Source of the DNA: Streptomyces goshikiensis
GTDB taxonomy: Bacteria; Actinomycetota; Actinomycetes; Streptomycetales; Streptomycetaceae
Reading direction: 5' to 3'
Assembly: GCF_014650555.1 (NCBI RefSeq)
Contig: NZ_BMVE01000005.1
Span: 434,001-498,000, forward strand
DNA: 64,000 bases
Part shown: positions 43,056 to 52,806 of the stretch, piece after piece
Numbering within the stretch: the first letter of the stretch is position 1
How the letters are laid out: each line of letters begins with the position of its first letter
Position numbers and translations under genes: made by a program
Notes under the pieces: model-generated
The model's database searches: none
What the model was told of the DNA's origin: nothing
The model's input: only the letters and a program-made list of their open reading frames with translations

Positions 43056-43105
43056 CCTAAGCAACATCCCCGGGGTCGGTCCCTCGATCGGATACCCACC
43101 CCGGG

Positions 43106-43111
43106 TAGGGT
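43106..43111 (+). promoter_or_regulatory. Candidate -10 element, leaderless DUF6153 gene
   Basis: TAGGGT, identical to the hexamer before the TetR gene at 7676, lies seven bases before the ATG at 43119. Confidence 0.45.
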
Positions 43112-43118
43112 TCCGCCC

Positions 43119-43583
43119 ATGACGCGCAGTGCCCAGCGAGCCGCCCGGTGGACCCGGTCGACGCTGCTCGCCGCGCTGCTGCTGGGGATCGTCACGATGC
43201 ACACGCTGGGTCATCCGAGCGAGTCCCACGCCATGGAAGACGTGACCGGGGCCCGCACCGTTGCCCAAGAACACTCCCTTCCGGCGCACCAGGCAACGGC
43301 GGCCCACCAGGCACCGGCCCACCGGGCACCCGCGGCGCACGCCGTCGCGCCCGCGCCCGGCGGCGGCCCGGCGGTCCACGCGCCTCCGGGGAGCGCCATG
43401 GACCCCATGTCCGTGTGCCTGGCCGTCCTCGCCGGGCTGGTGCTGCTCACCCTCGGCCGGGCGCTCGTCCGCTACGACGGCGGCCGCGCCACCGGAGGCC
43501 GCCTCCCCGGCCGCGTCCCCGCCGGCCCCGATCCGCCCGGACCGCGGGAGCTCCTGCGGCGGCTGGCGGTCCTGCGCGTATAG
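43119..43583 (+). CDS. DUF6153-type His-rich membrane protein
   Basis: A 154-residue protein with an N-terminal helix (STLLAALLLGIVTMHTLG), a His/Ala/Pro-rich outside segment (HQATAAHQAPAHRAPAAHAV), and a second helix (PMSVCLAVLAGLVLLTLG). It resembles small Streptomyces proteins annotated DUF6153. The His repeats are compatible with copper binding. A multicopper oxidase gene follows after 96 bp in the same direction, so they are likely to act in the same envelope metal pathway; that link is inference. Confidence 0.75.
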   Translation: MTRSAQRAARWTRSTLLAALLLGIVTMHTLGHPSESHAMEDVTGARTVAQEHSLPAHQATAAHQAPAHRAPAAHAVAPAPGGGPAVHAPPGSAMDPMSVCLAVLAGLVLLTLGRALVRYDGGRATGGRLPGRVPAGPDPPGPRELLRRLAVLRV

Positions 43584-43679
43584 GGGCCGGGCTCCGCTGT
43601 CGCCCCGGCGCGCCCACGGGCCCGCGCGGCGACGGCAGACGGCGTCCCTCCACCCGCATCGCCCACCCGAGGTGCACCC

Positions 43680-45311
43680 ATGCGCTCCCTTCCCACCCGC
43701 CGCGCCGTACTCGGCGCCTCCGCCGCCCTCGCCGGCTCCGGCCTGCTCTCCGCCTGCTCCGACGCCGGCACGGGCCCGGCCACCGGCCAGGGCTCCACCG
43801 GCCACGGCGCCATGCGGCACGGCGGCTCGGCCGCCGACACCCCGCCCGGCTACGTGGACCCGGCCGGCCCCGAGGTCCGGGCCGCCGAGGCCGCCCGCAA
43901 GGCCACCGGCCCGCTCACCGAGGTCAAGGTCACCGCCACCGCCACCCCGCTCGACCTGGGCGGCGGGGTCTCCGTCCGCTCCTGGGCGTACGGGGACACG
44001 CTGCCCGGCAAGGAGGTGCGGGCCACCGCGGGCGGCACCCTCGCCCTGACCCTGGCCAACAACCTCCCCGAGGCCACCTCCCTGCACTGGCACGGCCTGG
44101 CCCTGCGCAACGACATGGACGGCGTCCCCGGGCTCACCCAGCGGGACATCGCCCCGGGCGGCTCGTTCTCCTACAAGTTCGCCGTCCCGACGCCGGGGAC
44201 GTTCTGGTTCCACCCGCACACCGGGGTCCAGCAGGACCGCGGGCTCTACGCCCCGCTGATCATCGAGGACCCCAAGGAGCCGCTCTCCTACGACAAGGAG
44301 TGGGTGGTCGTCCTGGACGACTGGCTCGACGGGGTGGACGGCTCCACCCCGGACGCCGTACTGGCCTCGCTACGCAAGGGCATGGCCGCGAACCACGCGG
44401 CGCACGGCCCCCAGGCGGGCAAGACGGCCAAGCCCGGAACGCCCGGGACGACCGGCACGACCCGCAGCGGCGGACCCGACCGGCTGCTCATGGGCAGCGA
44501 GAGCGACATCCTCGGCAAGGAGGCCGGCGATGTCGCCTACCCCCACTACCTGATCAACGGCCGGGTGCCCGCCGACCCCTCGGTGTTCACCGCGAAGCCC
44601 GGCGACCGGATCCGGCTGCGCATCGTCAACGCGGGCGGGGACACCGCGTTCCGCATCGCCCTCGGCGGCCACCAGCTGACGGTCACCCACACCGACGGCT
44701 TCCCCGTCGAGCCCGCCACGACCGACTGCCTGCTGCTCGGCATGGGCGAGCGCTACGACGTCCTGGTCACCGCCGGGGACGGGGTGTTCCCGCTCACCGC
44801 GCTCGCCGAGGGCAAGGGGCAGGCGGCCCTCGCCGTGCTGCGCACCGGGGCGGGCACCGCTCCGACCGCCTCGACCCGGCCCGCCGAGCTGGAGTCACGG
44901 CCGCTGCCGGCGGACGAGCTCAAGGCCGCCGGGTCCGTGGCGCTCGACGGCCGCGAACCGGACCGCACCCTCCAGATGCGGCTGACCGGGAACATGCAGC
45001 GGTACAACTGGGCCTTCGACAACGAGCCGTACACCCCGGAGCAGCGGCGTCCGGTGAAGGCGGGCGAGCGCGTACGGATCGAGTTCGCCAACTCGACGCC
45101 CATGTGGCACCCGCTCCACCTGCACGGACACACCTTCGCGTTGGGCACGGGCGGCCAGGGCGGCGCCCGCAAGGACACCACGATCATCCTGCCGGGCCAG
45201 CGGCTGACGGTGGAGTTCGACGCCGACAACCCGGGGCTGTGGATGGCGCACTGCCACAACGTCTACCACTCGGAGTCGGGGATGATGACGGTCCTCGGCT
45301 ACCAGCTCTGA
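43680..45311 (+). CDS. Tat-exported multicopper oxidase lipoprotein
   Basis: A 543-residue multicopper oxidase. The signal has a twin arginine (TRRAVLG) and a lipobox LLSAC with Cys26. All four copper-binding blocks are visible: LHWHG near residue 137, WFHPHTG near 177, HPLHLHGHTF near 477 and HCHNVYHSESGMM near 524 with the T1 Cys and axial Met. The domain order fits a three-cupredoxin enzyme of the CueO/laccase type, which oxidises Cu(I) or phenols. A Gly-, Lys- and Thr-rich insertion (about residues 235-265) lies before the second domain. Confidence 0.95.
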   Translation: MRSLPTRRAVLGASAALAGSGLLSACSDAGTGPATGQGSTGHGAMRHGGSAADTPPGYVDPAGPEVRAAEAARKATGPLTEVKVTATATPLDLGGGVSVRSWAYGDTLPGKEVRATAGGTLALTLANNLPEATSLHWHGLALRNDMDGVPGLTQRDIAPGGSFSYKFAVPTPGTFWFHPHTGVQQDRGLYAPLIIEDPKEPLSYDKEWVVVLDDWLDGVDGSTPDAVLASLRKGMAANHAAHGPQAGKTAKPGTPGTTGTTRSGGPDRLLMGSESDILGKEAGDVAYPHYLINGRVPADPSVFTAKPGDRIRLRIVNAGGDTAFRIALGGHQLTVTHTDGFPVEPATTDCLLLGMGERYDVLVTAGDGVFPLTALAEGKGQAALAVLRTGAGTAPTASTRPAELESRPLPADELKAAGSVALDGREPDRTLQMRLTGNMQRYNWAFDNEPYTPEQRRPVKAGERVRIEFANSTPMWHPLHLHGHTFALGTGGQGGARKDTTIILPGQRLTVEFDADNPGLWMAHCHNVYHSESGMMTVLGYQL

Positions 45312-45469
45312 CGGGCCGCCCCGGTCCGGCGCGGGTCCGGCGCGGTCCCGCCGCGCCGGACCGGGGCGCAATGGAGCGGCGGGCCGCCCGGCGCGCATGG
45401 CAATCTGGTGATCTCCACGCGCGGGCCGTCCCAGCCGGCCGCGCCCCGACACAAGGAATCGCCGCCGGC

Positions 45470-46612
45470 ATGAGCAACTCCGCCAACCCGCCCAGCAACC
45501 CGACCGAACCGCCGACGGAGCCCGCGGACACTCCCATACCGGAGGCGGCCGCGACGCCGCCGCTGTCACTCCAGAAGACCCCGGCCGCAACTCCGGCCCC
45601 CGCCCCTGCCGCGGCTCCGGCCCCGGAACCGGCCGCCGCACCCGCACCCCCCGCCGCCCCGGCACCCGCACCCGCACCGGCACCGGCACCCGCCCCGGCC
45701 CCCGCGCTCGGTGCCTTCGCGCCGCCCGGCGCCTTCGCGCCGCCCGGGCCGATGCCGCCGAACGCCCAGCCCGGCGGCTTCGGCGCCCCCGCCCCGGCTG
45801 CCAACCCCTGGGCCGCGCACACCGCGTACGGCGCCACCCCCGGCAACCCGTGGGGCCGCCCGGCCGAGCCCACCAACGGCCTGGCCGTGGCCTCGCTGGT
45901 GCTCGGCATCGCGGGCGTCGTGGTCGGCATCCTCCCGATCTTCTTCTGGGTGGGCGCCATCACGGCCCTCGTCGCCATCGGCGTGGGCATCGGCGGCATC
46001 GTCCGCGCCCTCGGCGGGGCCCCGCGCAAGACGATGGCGATCATCGGCACGGTCCTCGGTCTCCTCGGCATCGGCGCGGCCTTCGGCGGGCTCTACCTGA
46101 CCGGCCTCGTCATGGAGAAGGCCTCCCGGCACGTCGAGCACGAGATCGACGAGGACTGGGACGAGGACGACTTCGGCTCCCTCGCGCCGCCGTCGCCGAA
46201 GCCCTCGCCGACCGACGTCCCCGGCATCACCAGCCCGCTCCCGTTCGGCGAGACGTACACGTACCCGAACGGCATCAAGGTGACCCTCTCGACGCCGAAG
46301 AAGTTCGTCACCAAGAACAAGTACTCCCAGGTGGGCAACGCCGTGGTGATGACGCTCACCATCACGAACGACTCGACCGAGCCCCACAACGTCATCTACG
46401 CGATGCCCAACGTCCGCGACGAGAACGGCATGGCCGCCAAGCTCGTCTTCGACGGCGACGTCCCCAAGATGATCCGGGGCGACATCCTGCCCGGCCGCTC
46501 CGCCAGCGGGGTCGCGGCCTTCGAGGTCCCTGAGGGCACCGAGCGGATCACCGCCGACATCTCCCCCGGGATCCAGCTGCCCAACGCGAAGTTCAGCGGC
46601 CGGATCGGCTGA
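45470..46612 (+). CDS. DUF4190/DUF4352 membrane protein
   Basis: A 380-residue protein with a long Pro/Ala-rich cytosolic N-terminus (about 140 residues, with runs of PAPA), two membrane helices forming a DUF4190-like hairpin (LAVASLVLGIAGVVVGILP and AIIGTVLGLLGIGAAFGG) and an extracytoplasmic DUF4352-like beta domain that begins near FGETYTYPNGIKVTL. The DUF4352 fold is immunoglobulin-like. The role is unknown. No clear ribosome site beyond AAGGAA 15 bases upstream; the first ATG in frame with the domains is used. Confidence 0.85.
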   Translation: MSNSANPPSNPTEPPTEPADTPIPEAAATPPLSLQKTPAATPAPAPAAAPAPEPAAAPAPPAAPAPAPAPAPAPAPAPALGAFAPPGAFAPPGPMPPNAQPGGFGAPAPAANPWAAHTAYGATPGNPWGRPAEPTNGLAVASLVLGIAGVVVGILPIFFWVGAITALVAIGVGIGGIVRALGGAPRKTMAIIGTVLGLLGIGAAFGGLYLTGLVMEKASRHVEHEIDEDWDEDDFGSLAPPSPKPSPTDVPGITSPLPFGETYTYPNGIKVTLSTPKKFVTKNKYSQVGNAVVMTLTITNDSTEPHNVIYAMPNVRDENGMAAKLVFDGDVPKMIRGDILPGRSASGVAAFEVPEGTERITADISPGIQLPNAKFSGRIG

Positions 46613-46677
46613 CCGGAAAACCGGTTCTCCGGCACATCCGAGGGGCGGGACCCAGGACATCGCGTCAGAAAGACGAT

Positions 46678-46683
46678 TAGACT
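46678..46683 (+). promoter_or_regulatory. Candidate -10 element, leaderless nadE
   Basis: TAGACT ends six bases before the GTG of nadE, with no ribosome site between. Confidence 0.5.
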
Positions 46684-46689
46684 GGGCCC

Positions 46690-48444
46690 GTGCCTCAACT
46701 TCGCCTCGCTCTGAATCAGATCGACTCGCAGGTCGGCAACATCGCCGCCAACGCCGACTCGGTCGTCCACTGGACCCGGCACTCCGCCGAGCAGGGCGCC
46801 CACCTGGTGGCGTTCCCGGAGATGATGCTGACCGGGTACCCCGTCGAGGACCTCGCCCTGCGCGGCTCCTTCGTCGAGGCCTCCCGTACCGCGCTGCGCG
46901 CACTCGCGGAGCGGCTGGCGGCCGAGGGCTTCGGCGGGCTGCCGGTCATCGTGGGCTACCTCGACCGTACGGAGCGGGCCGCGCCCCGGCTCGGCCGCCC
47001 GGCGGGCTCCCCGGAGAACGCCGCCGCCGTGCTGTACGGCGGGAAGGTCGTCCTGCGCTTCGCCAAGCACCACCTCCCCAACTACGGCGTGTTCGACGAG
47101 TTCCGCTACTTCGTGCCGGGCGACACGCAGCCGGTGATCCGGGTGCGCGGCGTGGACGTGGCCCTGGCCATCTGCGAGGACCTCTGGCAGGAGGGCGGCC
47201 GCGTCCCGGCGACCCGCTCCGCCGGGGCCGGGCTGCTGATCTCCGTCAACGCCTCCCCGTACGAGCGCGACAAGGACGACCTGCGCCTCGAACTGGTGCG
47301 CAAGCGCGCCAAGGAGGCCGGCTGCACCCTCGCCTACCTTGCGATGATCGGCGGCCAGGACGAGCTGGTCTTCGACGGGGACTCCATCGTCGTGGACGGC
47401 GCCGGCGAGGTCATCGCCCGCGCCCCGCAGTTCTCCGAGGGCTGCGTGCTGGTCGACCTGGAGCTGCCGGCCGCCCGGGCCGACGCCCCCGAGGGCGTGG
47501 TCGACGACGGCCTGCGCATCGACCGCGTGGTCCTCTCCGAGGAGCCGGTGGAGCCGTACGAGCCGGTGGTGCCGGGCGGTTACGCCGACCGGCTGGAGGA
47601 CGACGAGGAGGTCTACGACGCGCTGGTCGTGGGCCTGCGCGCGTACGTCCGCAAGAACGGCTTCCGCTCGGTCCTCATCGGGCTCTCCGGCGGCATCGAC
47701 TCGGCGCTCGTCGCCGCCCTCGCCTGCGACGCGATCGGCGCGCAGAACGTGTACGGCGTGTCGATGCCCTCGAAGTACTCCTCGGACCACTCCAAGGGCG
47801 ACGCGGCCGAGCTGGCCGAGCGGACCGGGCTGAACTTCCGGACCGTGTCGATCGAGCCGATGTTCGACGCGTACATGGGCGCGCTGGGTCTGACGGGCCT
47901 GGCGGAGGAGAACCTCCAGTCCCGGCTGCGCGGCACCCTGCTGATGGCGCTCTCCAACCAGGAGGGCCACATCGTGCTGGCCCCGGGCAACAAGTCGGAG
48001 CTGGCGGTCGGCTACTCCACCCTGTACGGGGACTCGGTGGGCGCGTACGGCCCGATCAAGGACGTCTACAAGTCGGACGTCTTCCGCCTCGCCGAGTACC
48101 GCAACAGGGCGGCGGCCGAGCGCGGCGAGATCCCGCCGATCCCGGAGAACTCCATCGTGAAGCCGCCGAGCGCGGAACTGCGGCCGGGCCAGGTGGACAC
48201 GGACTCGCTGCCCGGCTATCCGGTGCTCGACGCGATCCTGGCGATGTACGTGGACCGCGACCAGGGCCTGGACGCGATCGTCGCGGCCGGCTTCGACGCG
48301 GAGCTGGTGGCGAAGACCCTGCGGATGGTGGACACGGCGGAGTACAAGCGCCGCCAGTACCCGCCGGGCACGAAGATCTCCGCGAAGGGCTTCGGCAAGG
48401 ACCGCCGCCTGCCTGTCACGAACGGCTGGCGCGAGCAGGCGTAG
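46690..48444 (+). CDS. nadE: Glutamine-dependent NAD(+) synthetase
   Basis: A 584-residue two-domain enzyme making NAD from deamido-NAD with glutamine as nitrogen donor. The N-terminal nitrilase-type glutaminase domain shows the Glu-Lys-Cys triad in FPEMMLTGYPVED, AKHHLPNYGVFDE and ALAICEDLWQEG. The C-terminal ATP-pyrophosphatase domain has the P-loop LSGGIDSALVAALA near residue 335 and the downstream GNKSELAVGYSTLYGD. A GTG start is chosen because VPQLRLALNQID aligns with the nitrilase beginning and a -10-like hexamer lies just upstream. Confidence 0.97.
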   Translation: MPQLRLALNQIDSQVGNIAANADSVVHWTRHSAEQGAHLVAFPEMMLTGYPVEDLALRGSFVEASRTALRALAERLAAEGFGGLPVIVGYLDRTERAAPRLGRPAGSPENAAAVLYGGKVVLRFAKHHLPNYGVFDEFRYFVPGDTQPVIRVRGVDVALAICEDLWQEGGRVPATRSAGAGLLISVNASPYERDKDDLRLELVRKRAKEAGCTLAYLAMIGGQDELVFDGDSIVVDGAGEVIARAPQFSEGCVLVDLELPAARADAPEGVVDDGLRIDRVVLSEEPVEPYEPVVPGGYADRLEDDEEVYDALVVGLRAYVRKNGFRSVLIGLSGGIDSALVAALACDAIGAQNVYGVSMPSKYSSDHSKGDAAELAERTGLNFRTVSIEPMFDAYMGALGLTGLAEENLQSRLRGTLLMALSNQEGHIVLAPGNKSELAVGYSTLYGDSVGAYGPIKDVYKSDVFRLAEYRNRAAAERGEIPPIPENSIVKPPSAELRPGQVDTDSLPGYPVLDAILAMYVDRDQGLDAIVAAGFDAELVAKTLRMVDTAEYKRRQYPPGTKISAKGFGKDRRLPVTNGWREQA

Positions 48445-48461
48445 CGGCGCCCGCAAGCCCG

Positions 48462-48504
48462 CGAGGGCCCCGGCCGCCGATGAGGACGGCGGCCGGGGCC
48501 CTCG
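48462..48504. terminator. Bidirectional terminator between nadE and the EEP gene
   Basis: Perfect 17-bp stem (48462-48478 and 48488-48504) with a 9-base loop, between convergent genes: 17 bp after the nadE stop and 20 bp from the other stop. Confidence 0.85.
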
Positions 48505-48524
48505 TGCGTGCGGGCGGGCCCGCC

Positions 48525-49553
48525 CTAGGGCTTGACGGTGACGCGGGCGGCGATCGGGAGGTGGTCGCTGCCCGTGCGCGGCAGTGACCAGGAGGCCTCC
48601 GGCTGGATGCCGCGGACCATGATCTGGTCGATCCGGGCCATCGGGAACTGGGCGGGCCAGGTGAAGCCGAAGCCGTCGCCGGCTGCGCCCTGCGTGGAGC
48701 GCATCTGCGAGGTGACCTCGGACAGGGACCGGTCGTTCATGGTCCCGTTGAGGTCGCCGAGCAGGATGACCTTCTTCAGCGGTTCGGCGGCGAGCGCGGC
48801 GCCCAGCGCGTCGGCGCTGTTGTCGCGCTGGTTGGCGGTGAAGCCGGCGTTCAGCTTGACCCGGACGGAGGGCAGGTGGGCGACGAAGACGGCGATGGGC
48901 CCCTGCGGGCTGCTCACGGTGGCGCGCATGGCCCGGGTCCAGCCGAGCCGGATGTCCACGGCCTGGCTGGCGGTGAGCGGGTACTTGCTCCACACCCCGA
49001 CCGTGCCCTCGACGGAGTGGTACTTGTAGACGGCTCCGAGGTACTTCTCGTACGTGGGGACGGCGCCCGCCTTGAGCTCGGTCAGGGCGAGGACGTCGGA
49101 ACCGGACTTCGCCAGCGACTGGGCGGTGCTCTTCGGGTCGGGGTTGTCGGCGTCCACGTTGTGCGTGGCCACGACCAGGTTGCCGCCGGATCCCGACTTG
49201 TCGGTGACCAGGCCCCCGAACAGGTTCACCCAGACCACGGCGGTCAGCAGTATCGCGATCAGCGCCGTCGCGGACTTGCGGACCACGGCGGCGACCAGCA
49301 GCAACGGCACCGCCACGCCCAGCCAGGGCAGGAAGGTCTCGGTGAGACTGCCGAGGTTGCCCACGTCGTTGGGCAGGCTGGCGTGGAAGATCATCACGAG
49401 GGAGATCAGCGCGGCCAGCCCGGCGGTCACGATGCCGCGCCGCCAGATGCCCGGGTCTCCGCGCAGTTCGGCCAGTCGGCGTCGGAGGCCGGATCCGGAG
49501 GGCTCGGGCTCCGAGCCGCCGTTTCCCGTCTCCGTCATGTACGCCTGTGCCAT
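48525..49553 (-). CDS. Membrane-anchored endonuclease/exonuclease/phosphatase-family protein
   Basis: A 342-residue protein with a cytosolic start, three membrane helices (IVTAGLAALISLVMIFHASL, FLPWLGVAVPLLLVAAVV, TALIAILLTAVVWVNLFGG) and an extracytoplasmic EEP domain. The EEP motifs are VATHNVDADNP, LALTELKA, LLGDLNGTMND and GSDHLPIAARV, corresponding to the metal-binding and catalytic sites of DNase-I-like phosphodiesterases. An outside location suggests a nuclease or phospholipid/sugar-phosphate esterase. A second start codon 15 bases downstream (MTETGNGG) is equally possible. Confidence 0.88.
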   Translation of the reverse strand: MAQAYMTETGNGGSEPEPSGSGLRRRLAELRGDPGIWRRGIVTAGLAALISLVMIFHASLPNDVGNLGSLTETFLPWLGVAVPLLLVAAVVRKSATALIAILLTAVVWVNLFGGLVTDKSGSGGNLVVATHNVDADNPDPKSTAQSLAKSGSDVLALTELKAGAVPTYEKYLGAVYKYHSVEGTVGVWSKYPLTASQAVDIRLGWTRAMRATVSSPQGPIAVFVAHLPSVRVKLNAGFTANQRDNSADALGAALAAEPLKKVILLGDLNGTMNDRSLSEVTSQMRSTQGAAGDGFGFTWPAQFPMARIDQIMVRGIQPEASWSLPRTGSDHLPIAARVTVKP

Positions 49554-49848
49554 GCCGCTGCCCTCACTGCCGTGCTCGCGCTCCGTCCCCGCCCCTTGAC
49601 CCTAGGCGATGTGCGGAGCATTCCGTGCCGTTTGTCCGGCCGTACGTCCGGGAGGACGAACGCTCATGCGGTGCGGGTTCCGCTTGTCACGAAACGCGCA
49701 CATTGGGCCCGTACGCGGGGGGCGGGGCCCGGAGTGTGACGGACCGGGCACCGTGGCACTTCCGTACCGGGCCCGGCTGGTGCCACCATGGTGGGTGAGT
49801 CCGGGGACGCCGTAAGGGTGCCTCGAGATGACACGAGGAGCAGTTGCA

Positions 49849-50709
49849 ATGACGCATGCCGTTTCGCCTGCCCGCGAGAGTGCCGGCCCCTCCCTGTACG
49901 GGGGCACGCGCACCCGGCGCATCACGGTCCGCGACCTCACGCTCGCCAAGGAGCGCGGCGAGAAGTGGCCCATGCTCACCGCCTACGACGCGATGACCGC
50001 GTCGGTGTTCGACGAGGCCGGGATCCCGGTCGTGCTCGTCGGTGACTCGATGGGCAACTGTCACCTGGGTTACGAGACCACCGTCCCCGTGACGATGGAC
50101 GAGATGACCCTGCTGTCGGCGGCCGTGGTGCGGGGCACCAGCCGGGCGCTGGTCGTCGGTGACCTGCCGTTCGGCTCGTACCAGGAAGGCGCCGTGCAGG
50201 CGCTGCGCAGTGCCACTCGCCTGGTCAAGGAGGCCGGGGTCGGGGCGGTCAAGCTGGAGGGCGGCGAGCGTTCGCTGGCCCAGACCGAGCTGATCGTGCA
50301 GTCCGGCATCCCGGTCATGTCGCACCTGGGTCTGACCCCGCAGTCCGTGAACGCCATGGGCTACCGGGTGCAGGGCCGTGGCGACGAGGCCGCGCACCAG
50401 CTGCTGCGCGACGCGAAGGCCGCGCAGGACGCGGGCGCGTTCGCGGTGGTCCTGGAGCTGGTTCCGGCCGAGCTGGCCGCCGAGGTCACCCGGTCCCTGC
50501 ACATCCCGACCGTCGGCATCGGCGCCGGCTCGGAGTGCGACGCGCAGGTGCTGGTGTGGACCGACATGATGGGTCTGACCGGCGGGAAGATGCCGAAGTT
50601 CGTGAAGCAGTACGCGAACCTGCGCCAGACCATGGGCGACGCGGCGAAGGCCTTCGCCCAGGACGTGGTCGGCGGAGCGTTCCCGCAGGAGGAGCACGCC
50701 TTCCACTGA
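49849..50709 (+). CDS. panB: 3-methyl-2-oxobutanoate hydroxymethyltransferase
   Basis: A 286-residue enzyme of pantothenate biosynthesis that makes ketopantoate from 2-oxoisovalerate and methylene-tetrahydrofolate. Diagnostic motifs: MLTAYDAMTASVFDEAG, VLVGDSMGNCHLGYETTVPVTMDEM, VKLEGG, MSHLGLTPQSVN and the C-terminal WTDMMGLT. The ATG at 49849 has GAGGAG at the proper distance; an ATG 21 bases earlier is in frame but lacks one. The 295-bp region upstream contains no gene I can support; it presumably holds the promoter. Confidence 0.97.
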   Translation: MTHAVSPARESAGPSLYGGTRTRRITVRDLTLAKERGEKWPMLTAYDAMTASVFDEAGIPVVLVGDSMGNCHLGYETTVPVTMDEMTLLSAAVVRGTSRALVVGDLPFGSYQEGAVQALRSATRLVKEAGVGAVKLEGGERSLAQTELIVQSGIPVMSHLGLTPQSVNAMGYRVQGRGDEAAHQLLRDAKAAQDAGAFAVVLELVPAELAAEVTRSLHIPTVGIGAGSECDAQVLVWTDMMGLTGGKMPKFVKQYANLRQTMGDAAKAFAQDVVGGAFPQEEHAFH

Positions 50710-50724
50710 TCGCCGTAGCGCGTT

Positions 50725-50758
50725 CACGGCCCGCCGGCACCTCCGCCGGCGGGCCGTG
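50725..50758 (+). terminator. panB terminator
   Basis: Perfect 14-bp arms CACGGCCCGCCGGC and GCCGGCGGGCCGTG with a 6-base loop, 15 bp after the panB stop. Confidence 0.85.
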
Positions 50759-50801
50759 GGCCGTGAACCGTGAGCCGTGTGCGGGCCTCCTGCGGGCGGC
50801 T

Positions 50802-50845
50802 CGTCAGTGGACTGTCGGTGGCTTGTCGGCGGGTTGTCGGTGGCG
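50802..50845 (+). promoter_or_regulatory. Four 11-bp direct repeats upstream of the ABC exporter
   Basis: TGTCGG occurs at 50813, 50824 and 50835, each followed by a T/C-GG-like trailer, and a degenerate copy CGTCAGTGG lies at 50802, giving four units at exact 11-bp spacing. Direct repeats at 11-bp period are the hallmark of SARP and OmpR-type winged-helix regulators. The last unit ends about 18 bp before the start codon, so the site overlaps the likely core promoter. Confidence 0.6.
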
Positions 50846-50863
50846 GCTGGTCCCATGGTGGAC

Positions 50864-51882
<1,019 letters not shown>

Positions 51883-51886
<4 letters not shown>

Positions 51887-52746
51887 GCACCGTAACCACG
51901 TCCAAGCCCGGTGGCGGCGCGGCCGCCCCGGTGGCCGCCGCCACCGCCGCCGCGGTCCGGACCGAGGACGGCCGGATCGGCCTGCGGGCCAATCTGCGGC
52001 ACATCGGCGCCCTGGTGCGCCGCAACACCCTGCAGATCAAGCAGGACCCCGAGTCGATGTTCGACGTCCTGTTCATGCCGATCGTCTTCACGCTGCTGTT
52101 CGTGTACGTCTTCGGCGGCGCGATCGCGGGCAAGGGCAACCAGGGCGACTACGTCAACTACCTGGTGCCCGGCCTGATGGCGATGATGGGCATGAACATC
52201 GCCATGGCCGTCGGCACCGGCGTCAACGACGACTTCAAGAAGGGCGTGATGGACCGCTTCCGGTCCATGCCCATCGCCCGCTCCTCGGTGCTCATCGCGA
52301 AGATCGTGGTGGAGCTCGGCCGGATGATGATCGCCATCGGCATCCTACTGATCATGGGCTTCATCCTGGGCATGTCGATCAAGACCTCGGTGCTGGACCT
52401 GCTCCTCGCCATCGGGCTGTCGGCCGTGTTCGGCGCCTCGCTGATGTGGATCTTCATCCTGCTCGGGCTCACCCTGAACTCGGCGCAGGCCGTCCAGGGC
52501 ATGGCGATGGTGGTGCTGATGCCGCTGCAGTTCGGCAGCTCCATCTTCGCCAAGCCGGCGACCATGCCGGGCTGGCTGCAGAGCTTCACCGACTACAACC
52601 CGCTGTCCAACCTGGCCGACGCGGCACGCGGCCTGATGATCGGCGGCCCGGTCGGCCACCCGGCGACGGTCACCCTGATCTGGTCGGTCGCCATCACCGC
52701 GGTCACCATGCCGCTCGCCGTCCGCAAGTTCCGCCAGAAGACCTGA
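51883..52746 (+). CDS. DrrB-type ABC-2 permease
   Basis: A 287-residue ABC-2 family permease with a hydrophilic N-terminus (about 60 residues) and six helices, among them VLFMPIVFTLLFVYVFGGAI and VLDLLLAIGLSAVFGASLMW. The conserved loop GVMDRFRSMPIARSSVL lies between helices 2 and 3. Its start overlaps the ATPase stop, so the two are coupled. Partner of the DrrA-like protein; no further exporter gene follows, and the next gene is a convergent SARP regulator. Confidence 0.94.
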
Positions 52747-52806
52747 CCCGGGACGGCCGGTCCGTTCCGGATCGCGTCCCGGACGGGCCCCGCACGGGGG
52801 GCCGGG

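Noticed and set aside
46690..48444. Whether nadE lacks its glutaminase domain
   Set aside because: Glu, Lys and Cys of the nitrilase triad are all present, so it is the full glutamine-dependent form.
49609..49815. 68-codon frame upstream of panB
   Set aside because: No ribosome site, Arg/Pro/Gly-rich composition typical of spurious frames, and it lies in the likely panB promoter region.
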